Shown: in pieces, positions 7,219 through 14,537 of the stretch
Layout: each line of letters starts with the position of its first letter
How positions within the stretch are numbered: the stretch's first letter is position 1
Source: JAGOBX01 sp036733285
GTDB lineage: Bacteria; JAGOBX01
Direction of reading: 5' to 3'
DNA: 64,000 bases
Assembly: GCA_036733285.1 (NCBI GenBank)
Contig: DAINAU010000001.1
Location: forward strand, 1-64,000
Notes under the pieces: model-generated
Database searches by the model: none
What the model saw: only the letters and a program-made list of their open reading frames with translations
What the model was told of the DNA's origin: nothing
Made by a program: the position numbers and the translations under genes

Positions 7219-9546
7219 TCAATTTTTCAAAATCTTATTGTAGTTTTTGAGTTCAATAAACTCTTTAATAATTTCTTCGGGTTCAAGAATTAGTCCAACG
7301 CTTCCATCTCCTAAAACAGTAGCAGCTTTTACGCCGCAAACTCTTTTTAAATTTTCCGACATTCCTTTGGTTACTATTTTTTGTCTATAAAGTATTTCAT
7401 CAATAACAATTCCATATAACTGCGCTTCGTTTTCAACAATCAAAACTACGGAATTTTCAATTTTCCTAACATCATTATTCAAGTTATAAAATTTACCGAG
7501 ATTCAAAAGCGGAACAGTTAATTTTTCAAAAACTATAAATTCTCCGGTTTCTCCATATATTTTTTTTATATCTTCAAGTTTTGGAGTTAGCGTATGTTTA
7601 ATTTTTAATATTGGAAATATAAACTTGCTCGTTCCCGTTTGAGTGATAATGCCGTCGATAATGGAAGCTGATAGCGGAAGCATAATGCTGAATTTTGTTC
7701 CTTTATCTTTTTCAGTTTCAATTTCAATTCTGCCTCCGAGATTTACTACGGTTTTTTTTACAACGTCCATGCCGACGCCTCTTCCGGAAATCTCGGTGAT
7801 TTTTTCCGCAGTAGAAAAACCCGGATGAAATATATAATCATATATTTGCTTGTCAGCGGGAATTTCTGTTTCTCTTATAATGCCGTTTTTCCTTGCTTTT
7901 TCAAGTATTTTATCTTTATTTAAACCGGCTCCATCATCGATGATTTCTATAACTATATTGTCGCCTCTGTTCTCGGTATTTAATTCTATAACCCCTTCTT
8001 CATTTTTGCCTTTTAAAACTCTCGTTTCCGGAAGTTCAATTCCGTGATCCATTGAATTTCTTATCGAATGAGTCAGAGGCGCGAATATTTCGTCAATAAC
8101 GGTTTTATCAACTTCAGTCCGTTCGCCTTTTGTAATAAATTTAACCTTTTTGCCCGACTTCTGAATCAAATCTCTAATCTGTCTGTTTAATTTATCATAA
8201 ACTGATTTGATTGGAAACATACGCATTTTGAGAACATTGGATTGTAAAGCGTCGGTTATGAGTTCAAGACTATTTAACTTAACTATTGTGTCAGGGTTAT
8301 GAATATTTTTAATATCGTCCGATTGTTTCAGCAACGACAATGAAATCATTAGTTCGCCAATCATCTCCGCAACATTTTCAATTTTTTTTATCGGAACTCT
8401 TATCGAATCCGATTGAAAATCCTGAACCGGCAATTTAATATCCTGAATTGTTACCGCAGAGCTATTCAAATCTTGTATTGGAGAATTTCCAGAGCCGGAT
8501 ATTTTTTGTTCTAATTCAGCGGCATCCAAATTTTCCGAGTCGTTTATAAAAACAGGTTTTATGCGGGGTTTCTTATTCTGTTTGCCCGTTTTAACTTTAG
8601 CTTCGTTGACCGCAGACGCCAATTTAGTTAAAATTTCATAAGGAAAAATTTCAATCATTTCATCTTGATTTTCCTGATTAAACAATATTCTAATTCTTAT
8701 CTGAAGATTTTTCATAAGAATTTTTAAATAATCCAGCGATTTAAGTAATATATTAATTATTTCATCGTTAATCTTAAACGAAGAATTCCTGCATTTATCA
8801 AGTAAATTTTCCATTGAATGAGTAAGTTTTGAAATATCTTTCAAACTCAGAAATCCGGCGGACCCTTTAATCGAATGAATATTTCTGAATACGGTATTAA
8901 TAGCTTCGGTATTTGAAGGGTTGGTTTCTAATAATAAAAACTGCTGTTCGGCGGATTGAATCATTTCGTCGGTTTCGCATAAAAAATCATTTACAAATTC
9001 CAGATTATCTTTTGTTAAATATTCAAATTTGCCGTTAAGCCCTTCTAAATCTTTACTCACCTCGTCTGTTTCAGTTTGTTTTTTTTCTCCGGATAAAAAG
9101 TCTGTTTCAGTTTTCTCGTCAAACGTCTCTGTTTCAGTTGTTTCGGCAGATTGTTCTTTTTCAAAAGAATCCAGCATATCAATAAATTTGGTTAATTCAA
9201 CGATTGATTCCTGCCTGACATATCCTTCAATAAAAAACAATTCTAATGATTCTTCAAGAATTTCATGAACATTTAAAACATATGACATAGATATTGAATA
9301 ATGTATATTGCCGAACATATTAGCATTAATCATTTTATCTATTGAATCAAATCCGCGTTTGAATATTTCAACCTTATATTTGCCGAAAATTTTTGAAATC
9401 TCGCCTGCCGCAAGACTTATCTCGCATAATACTTTCAATTCCTGACTTGTTAAATCATTCATAACAAGAGCAAGATTAATAGCGGTTTTATATTTTTCAA
9501 TTTCAAGTTTAATCGTTTGAAGAAGTTCCTTGTTTAATTGGCTCAT
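7219..9546 (-). CDS. cheA: chemotaxis histidine kinase CheA with extra N-terminal domain
   Basis: This 775-residue kinase phosphorylates CheY and CheB in response to receptors. The phosphotransfer (Hpt) domain is at about 180-290, with H224 in NIHSIKGSAGF. The dimerisation domain is at about 385-440 and the ATP-binding domain at about 440-620, with HSIRNSMDHGIE, DDGAGLN and GRGVGMDVV motifs. A CheW-like regulatory domain is at about 625-775. Residues 1-130 form an all-helical region of no family I recognise, joined by a Glu/Thr-rich linker. A normal CheA begins with the Hpt domain, so this is an added module. There is no obvious P2 domain between Hpt and P3, only a short linker. Confidence 0.95.
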   Translation of the reverse strand: MSQLNKELLQTIKLEIEKYKTAINLALVMNDLTSQELKVLCEISLAAGEISKIFGKYKVEIFKRGFDSIDKMINANMFGNIHYSISMSYVLNVHEILEESLELFFIEGYVRQESIVELTKFIDMLDSFEKEQSAETTETETFDEKTETDFLSGEKKQTETDEVSKDLEGLNGKFEYLTKDNLEFVNDFLCETDEMIQSAEQQFLLLETNPSNTEAINTVFRNIHSIKGSAGFLSLKDISKLTHSMENLLDKCRNSSFKINDEIINILLKSLDYLKILMKNLQIRIRILFNQENQDEMIEIFPYEILTKLASAVNEAKVKTGKQNKKPRIKPVFINDSENLDAAELEQKISGSGNSPIQDLNSSAVTIQDIKLPVQDFQSDSIRVPIKKIENVAEMIGELMISLSLLKQSDDIKNIHNPDTIVKLNSLELITDALQSNVLKMRMFPIKSVYDKLNRQIRDLIQKSGKKVKFITKGERTEVDKTVIDEIFAPLTHSIRNSMDHGIELPETRVLKGKNEEGVIELNTENRGDNIVIEIIDDGAGLNKDKILEKARKNGIIRETEIPADKQIYDYIFHPGFSTAEKITEISGRGVGMDVVKKTVVNLGGRIEIETEKDKGTKFSIMLPLSASIIDGIITQTGTSKFIFPILKIKHTLTPKLEDIKKIYGETGEFIVFEKLTVPLLNLGKFYNLNNDVRKIENSVVLIVENEAQLYGIVIDEILYRQKIVTKGMSENLKRVCGVKAATVLGDGSVGLILEPEEIIKEFIELKNYNKILKN

Positions 9547-9567
9547 TTAAAAACCCCGATTCATAAA

Positions 9568-10611
9568 TTAATTATTAAGCGCTTGAATTATTTTTCCCGG
9601 TATATCGTCTAAATCCGCGACAAAATCCACAGCGCCTTTAAGATACGCTTCTCTCGGCATGCCGTAGACAACGCAGGTTCTTTCGCTTTGAGAAATAGTA
9701 ACGGCTCCTTTCTTTTTCATAGCGAGCAACCCATTTGCTCCATCGCTTCCCATACCTGTCAATATTACTCCTACGGCATTCTTTCCGGCAATCTCCGCCG
9801 TTGATAAAAACATAACATCGACAGCCGGCCGCTGATGACAAATCTTTGGTCCGTCTTTAACTATTACTTTAAACTTAGCTCCGTCTCTTGCAAGAAGCAA
9901 ATGAAAATTTCCCGGAGCAACTAAAGCCAGCCCCGAATGTAATTTTTCGCTATCTACTGCTTCTCTTACTTCAATATTTTTGCAAATATTATTTAATCTA
10001 TCGGCAAACGATTTTGTAAATCCGGCAGGCATATGTTGAGTTATTATTACCGGAGGCATATTTTGAGGCAGCTTTTCTAAAACCCGCTTTAACGCTTCCG
10101 TGCCTCCGGTTGAAGCTCCTATAGCAATTACTTTTTCAGAAGATTTTATATTTGACAAAACTTCAATATTTTTTTCGTTTTTTGGTTTTTCAAGTATTGA
10201 GTTTCCGACTTTCGCAAATGAGGCATATATGATTTTTTGATGCAATTCCTCTATTATCAGCGGAAACGCTCCTGAAATATCATTCGCAGGTTTTGCAAAA
10301 ATATCAACAGCTCCAAGTTCCAAAGCATGCAGACTCGTCTCGCATTTTCCGCTGACTAACGAACTTATGACTATAATCGGCAGCGGATAAGATTTCATTA
10401 ATACGCTTATAAATTCCAATCCGTTCATACGCGGCATTTCAATGTCAAGCGTTATAACGTCCGGTTTTAATTCAACAATCATATTTCTTGCTTCGTAAGG
10501 ATTTGACGCGGTTCCAACAACTTCTATATCCTCGAATTTCCGCAAATTTGACGATAAAATGCTTCTTACGACCGCAGAATCGTCAACTATCAAAACCTTT
10601 ACTTTTTTCAA
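9568..10611 (-). CDS. cheB: chemotaxis protein-glutamate methylesterase CheB
   Basis: CheB removes methyl groups from receptors and deamidates their glutamines, resetting sensitivity. The receiver domain at the N-terminus has the phospho-acceptor in TLDIEMPRMNG and the usual ISSLVS and AKPA motifs. The C-terminal esterase has all three catalytic signatures: Ser in GASTGGTEA, His in ITQHMPAGFT and Asp in TGMGSDGA. No ATG is available at the expected start. The frame opens with TTG at 10620, but AAGGA (10621-10625) touches that codon, whereas the TTG at 10611 lies 9 bases away and is preferred (347 residues). The gene lies 21 bases upstream of cheA. Confidence 0.95.
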   Translation of the reverse strand: MKKVKVLIVDDSAVVRSILSSNLRKFEDIEVVGTASNPYEARNMIVELKPDVITLDIEMPRMNGLEFISVLMKSYPLPIIVISSLVSGKCETSLHALELGAVDIFAKPANDISGAFPLIIEELHQKIIYASFAKVGNSILEKPKNEKNIEVLSNIKSSEKVIAIGASTGGTEALKRVLEKLPQNMPPVIITQHMPAGFTKSFADRLNNICKNIEVREAVDSEKLHSGLALVAPGNFHLLLARDGAKFKVIVKDGPKICHQRPAVDVMFLSTAEIAGKNAVGVILTGMGSDGANGLLAMKKKGAVTISQSERTCVVYGMPREAYLKGAVDFVADLDDIPGKIIQALNN

Positions 10612-10660
10612 TTTTATCAATCCTTGTTTTGAATTATCCCAGTATAATACTTTAAACGCA

Positions 10661-10680
10661 AAGTGAAGTTTTTCAAAAAC
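10661..10680 (+). repeat. short dispersed repeat AAGTGAAGTTTTTCAAAAC, copy 2
   Basis: This copy matches 62067-62085 and, inverted, 2133-2151 apart from one extra A. It overlaps the last codons and stop of the CheY-like gene, so the repeat contributes the protein's C-terminus. Confidence 0.55.
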
Positions 10681-11059
10681 CTTGTCCGGTTTCCGGATTT
10701 AATAATTCGTTTATTTTAGAAATAATAACCGAAGACCTGAACGGTTTTGTAATAAACGCGGAACAACCTATTTCATTTGCAGTTATTTTTATACTCTCGT
10801 CAATAATTCCAGTCAGAATAATTGTTTTTAAATTTTTCAGTTTATCATCAGTTTTAATGATTCTTAAAACGTCGATTCCGTTTAATCCCGGCATATCAAT
10901 ATCAAGAATTACAAGAGCAAAATCGTTTTTTCTCATTTCATTTATCGCGCTTAATCCGTCCTGAACTTCGTTTATATTAAATTTTTCTCCGCCTAATCTG
11001 ATTTTCAACATCTGTATTATAGGTTTATCGTTATCTACAAGTAAAATATTATACGGCAT
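10673..11059 (-). CDS. CheY-like single-domain response regulator
   Basis: The 128-residue protein is a lone receiver domain with the acidic pocket (LLVDNDKP), phospho-acceptor Asp in VILDIDMPGLNG, a Thr in TIILTG and the Lys in FITKPF. The sequence is complete and there is no output domain, so it presumably acts by binding the motor or another target, as CheY does. The first acidic pair reads DND rather than the common DD. AAAGGGGG upstream is a good ribosome-binding site. It lies between cheR and cheB. The last residues are encoded within a dispersed repeat (10661-10680). Confidence 0.9.
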   Translation of the reverse strand: MPYNILLVDNDKPIIQMLKIRLGGEKFNINEVQDGLSAINEMRKNDFALVILDIDMPGLNGIDVLRIIKTDDKLKNLKTIILTGIIDESIKITANEIGCSAFITKPFRSSVIISKINELLNPETGQGF

Positions 11060-11111
11060 TTTTTCCCCCTTTGACGCTTAATTTCCGGTTCGTATAAAAT
11101 ATCATTTTTTT

Positions 11112-11912
11112 CTAAATTTTCTGATAAATTGCCGGTTGAACGTATTTAAACTTAATCTTCAACCTTGTCAACGATTCCGAATGACCGATAAACAAATATC
11201 CGCCCGGTTTAATCATTTCATAAAATTTATCGACAAGCGCCTGTTGCGTTTTCGTATCAAAATAAATCATCGCATTTCTACAAAAAATAAAATCGAATTT
11301 CTTATTAAATGGAAACGGTTCTATCAGATTCAAATGTTTGAATCTGATGATATTTTTTAATTCGTCTTTGATTATATAAAAATCATCTTCTTTGCTAAAA
11401 TTCTTTAACAAAAAATGTTTTGGAATATCCTGAATTTGTTCTCTGCTATAAACGCCTTTATGAGCTTTTAAAAGAACATTGGTATCTATATCGGTTGCAA
11501 GAATTTTAGTTTCAATGCTTTTTTTGGTTTGACGAATCTCGTTTAAAATCATCGCTATCGAATACGGCTCTTCTCCGCTCGAACAAGCCGAACTCCAAAT
11601 ATAACACTCGTTCATATTATCAATTTTATTTTTCAAACTCTGTTCCATAAAATCAAAATGCTTTATTTCCCTGAAAAAATCAGTTTTATTTGTGCTCACC
11701 GCGTTTATGAAATTTGTTATTTCATCTTTATGGGTATTTATGATTTTTTTGTATTCGACATAAGACTTCAAATTTAATTCTTTCAACCTTTTTTGAATCC
11801 TGCTTTTCAGCATTTCCTTTTTCTCTTCTGAAATACAAATTCCCGAATAATTATAAACAAAACTTCTGAAATACAAAAAATCCGAATCGCTTAATTCATT
11901 TTGACAATACAT
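11112..11912 (-). CDS. cheR: chemotaxis protein methyltransferase CheR
   Basis: The 266-residue enzyme transfers methyl from S-adenosylmethionine to receptor glutamates. The N-terminal helical domain carries the conserved STNKTDFFRE motif. The SAM-binding domain has WSSACSSGEEPYSIAM and later FIFCRNAMIYFD, both characteristic of CheR. Length matches the family and no extra TPR domain is fused. AAGGAAAAATT precedes the ATG. It pairs functionally with CheB encoded two genes downstream. Confidence 0.96.
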   Translation of the reverse strand: MYCQNELSDSDFLYFRSFVYNYSGICISEEKKEMLKSRIQKRLKELNLKSYVEYKKIINTHKDEITNFINAVSTNKTDFFREIKHFDFMEQSLKNKIDNMNECYIWSSACSSGEEPYSIAMILNEIRQTKKSIETKILATDIDTNVLLKAHKGVYSREQIQDIPKHFLLKNFSKEDDFYIIKDELKNIIRFKHLNLIEPFPFNKKFDFIFCRNAMIYFDTKTQQALVDKFYEMIKPGGYLFIGHSESLTRLKIKFKYVQPAIYQKI

Positions 11913-11933
11913 AATTTTTCCTTAATATAATAT

Positions 11934-12980
11934 CTATTTTAACGGTATTCGTATAACAAAAATATTCCCTTTATTCAGGTTGTCTTCTATATGTATTTCC
12001 CCGTTATGCGAATTAATTATTTTTTTTACCACGTATAAACCTATCCCGAATCCCGATTTTTGTTTTGATAGTCTGAAATCTTTTTCAAACACTTTTTTTT
12101 TAAATTCATCCGGTATTGTTTCCGCCCTGTCCGCAATTTCAATTTTCGCGCAATCATTTATTTTATCTGCTTTAATTACTATTTCGTTATTATCCGGAGA
12201 ATAGTATATTGCGTTCAACATCAAATTTATAAAAACCTGCATCATTTTTTCTTTATCAATATTTACTGTAAAATCATTTATTAGCTTTTTTATATTAATT
12301 TTTTTAGATAACGCGTTGGGCTCTAATAATTTTATGCCATAATCAAGAATTTCCATTATCGAAACATTCTGTTTGTTTAGCGATACGTTATTTTTCCCAA
12401 AATTGTCGGGATCCAAAATATTTTTTATAACATTATCGAGATTTGAAACCTCTTCTTTTAAAAAACTTAGATTTTCTTCCGTGTTAGCCGATTCAATCTT
12501 ATCGACATGAGTTATTATTCCGGTTAAACGGTTTCTTAGTTCATGTGAAATTTCATTGAAATAATCGTTAACTTTATTTTTTGATAAATACTCGCGATTT
12601 TTATTTTCAATCTTTAAAATACTTTCCATTAAATTTTCTATGCTTACAGGCTTGTCTATAAAATCGTCCGCTCCCTGCCTGAAAGTTTCAATAACAAGAG
12701 CTTTATCCCCATATCCGGTCATAATTATAATTTTAATCTGATTCCCGAATTTTTCGCGTATTTCTTTAAGCATATCCAATCCGTTTTTCGAAGAAAGTCT
12801 GTAATCCGATATTATTAAATCTGGATAACCCGATACTAAACTTGCAAGATAATCCAATAGTTTTTCCGCCGAATTAAAACCGATGACATTATATCCTTTC
12901 AGTTCCAGTCCCATTTTTATAGAATCGACTATTATTTCTTCATCGTCAACAACATAAACGTCAGTTATCTTATTTTTCAT
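11934..12980 (-). CDS. receiver-histidine kinase hybrid heading the chemotaxis operon
   Basis: The 348-residue soluble protein has an N-terminal receiver domain (about 1-125; VVDDEE, LIISDYRLSSKNG, DKPV) fused to a compact histidine kinase: H-box FNEISHELRNRLTG (about 142-155), N-box NLMLNAIYYS, and G-boxes including GFGIGLYVVKKI. There is no membrane segment. This receiver-first order is typical of kinases controlled by another phosphorelay. It is the first gene of the chemotaxis operon, only 21 bases before cheR, so it may link that array to another pathway. A terminator for the preceding operon lies about 100 bases upstream. Confidence 0.9.
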   Translation of the reverse strand: MKNKITDVYVVDDEEIIVDSIKMGLELKGYNVIGFNSAEKLLDYLASLVSGYPDLIISDYRLSSKNGLDMLKEIREKFGNQIKIIIMTGYGDKALVIETFRQGADDFIDKPVSIENLMESILKIENKNREYLSKNKVNDYFNEISHELRNRLTGIITHVDKIESANTEENLSFLKEEVSNLDNVIKNILDPDNFGKNNVSLNKQNVSIMEILDYGIKLLEPNALSKKINIKKLINDFTVNIDKEKMMQVFINLMLNAIYYSPDNNEIVIKADKINDCAKIEIADRAETIPDEFKKKVFEKDFRLSKQKSGFGIGLYVVKKIINSHNGEIHIEDNLNKGNIFVIRIPLK

Positions 12981-13075
12981 AAACTTATCTAAAGCAATTT
13001 ATATGAGAATAATTTATAAAATCGTTATCCGGTTTATTTTAAGAGAGTTAATTATGGACGGAAAAAATTGTTCGG

Positions 13076-13119
13076 AAAAAAGCTAAAATAATTTTAGTGG
13101 CGACTAAAATTTTTTTAGC
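13076..13119 (-). terminator. strong intrinsic terminator after the NtrC-type regulator gene
   Basis: Read on the minus strand, a 17-base stem with one mismatch (arms 13103-13119 and 13082-13098) has a 4-base loop, CGCC, and is followed directly by six Ts. This is a textbook Rho-independent terminator. It separates the kinase/regulator pair upstream from the chemotaxis operon downstream. Confidence 0.85.
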
Positions 13120-13157
13120 CTGAAGAGGCGATGACAATTTCACTGTAATTATCGAAT

Positions 13158-14537
13158 TTACAATTTATATTTTTTTATAATATTATAAATTTGCTGTTCT
13201 GATATTCCGAGAATATTGGCGGCTTTCTTATTGTTATTTGATAACTTGAGAATCCTTTTTATATAATCAATTTTTACTTCTTCTAAAGTTTGCATTTTAT
13301 CAGCGGTATTATCAGCGAAGTCATTATTTTTAGAGGGTTTTACGGTTCCAATATTATTTTCTATATCAATCTCAATATCAAAATTAAAATCATTTTCACA
13401 TATTATTTTTTTGCTCGACGAAAAAAAAGCCGTTTTTATTATATGCTGAAGCTCGCGGTAATTGCCGCGCAACTCAATTTCCAATAATTTATTCAAAAAA
13501 GAATCTGAAAAACTTTTATTAAAACCATTGGATTTATTTAATTTTTCAAGCAGATTACGGGCTAAAAAAATTACATCCTTGCCTCTATCGCGTATCGGAG
13601 GAAGATTTATTATTCCGTCCGCTATACGGTAATATAAATCTGCGCGAAATTTTCCTAATTTTAAGTCTTCTTTCAAATTCCTGTTTGTCGCGGTTATCAG
13701 TCTAAAATCAGCTTGTTCCGGTTTGTCCGAACCGACCGGATAAATAATTTTTTCTTCTATCACCCTTAAAAGTTTAGTTTGACATTGTAAATCAAGGTCT
13801 CCGATTTCATCCAAAAACAAAACTCCGGACTCCGCATTTTTAATATAACCGGCATTATCTTTTAACGCGTTGGTAAAAGCTCCTTTTTTATAACCGAACA
13901 AAGAGCTTTCAAATAAATTTACCGGAACCGCGTTTATATTAATGGCTATAAACGGATTATTTTTTCTCCGGCTGAGTTTATGAATAGCTTTTGCAAATAT
14001 TTCTTTGCCTGTTCCGCTTTCGCCGGTTATTAAAACATTGCAATCCGTCGATGCGAGACCGGTAGAATAAGCCATAATTTTTTTCATATTGCCGTCTGAA
14101 GTTAAAAATCCAGAAAATTCGTTTGGAATTTCCAGCTTGCATTCTGAAGTGAACAGATTAAGACTTTTTTTTATTCTCAAATTTTCGCCGGCTTTTATGA
14201 TGACGGAGAGTAGCAATTCATTATTTAACGGTTTAGTCATATAATCGAAAGCTCCGGCTTTTATACAATTAACAACGGTAGAAATATCGCTAATCGCAGT
14301 AAGCATAACAACAAGCGAGTTTATTCCGTTTTTTTTTGCGTCAATCAATATCTGATAACCGCTTTTACAAGGCATCGTTATATCGAGAAAAACCAAATCA
14401 TAGCCGCCGCTTAACAATAACTCTTCGCCTGTCAAGGCGTCGAATGAAATATCAGCGTCGGCGTATCCTTTTAAAGATAAATAGTTTTTTAACGATTCGC
14501 AGATTATTTTTTCATCGTCAATAATTAATATTTTCAT
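13158..14537 (-). CDS. NtrC-family sigma-54-dependent response regulator
   Basis: The 459-residue protein has a receiver domain with D52 (residues 1-120), a AAA+ domain with Walker A GESGTGKE (172-179) and Walker B GVLFLDEIGD, and a Fis-type helix-turn-helix at about 428-459 (KAANILGISEQQIYNIIKK). Such proteins activate sigma-54 RNA polymerase by ATP hydrolysis. The sigma-54-contacting loop reads GAFTNA (219-224) instead of the nearly invariant GAFTGA. The ATG overlaps the stop of the upstream kinase gene (ATGA), so the two are translationally coupled and are probably a cognate pair. No sigma-54 promoter was identified in the window. Confidence 0.93.
   Translation of the reverse strand: MKILIIDDEKIICESLKNYLSLKGYADADISFDALTGEELLLSGGYDLVFLDITMPCKSGYQILIDAKKNGINSLVVMLTAISDISTVVNCIKAGAFDYMTKPLNNELLLSVIIKAGENLRIKKSLNLFTSECKLEIPNEFSGFLTSDGNMKKIMAYSTGLASTDCNVLITGESGTGKEIFAKAIHKLSRRKNNPFIAININAVPVNLFESSLFGYKKGAFTNALKDNAGYIKNAESGVLFLDEIGDLDLQCQTKLLRVIEEKIIYPVGSDKPEQADFRLITATNRNLKEDLKLGKFRADLYYRIADGIINLPPIRDRGKDVIFLARNLLEKLNKSNGFNKSFSDSFLNKLLEIELRGNYRELQHIIKTAFFSSSKKIICENDFNFDIEIDIENNIGTVKPSKNNDFADNTADKMQTLEEVKIDYIKRILKLSNNNKKAANILGISEQQIYNIIKKYKL

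Noticed and set aside
14336..14524. 62-residue Arg/Ser-rich plus-strand frame opposite the NtrC-type regulator
   Set aside because: Antisense shadow; no start signal and biased composition.
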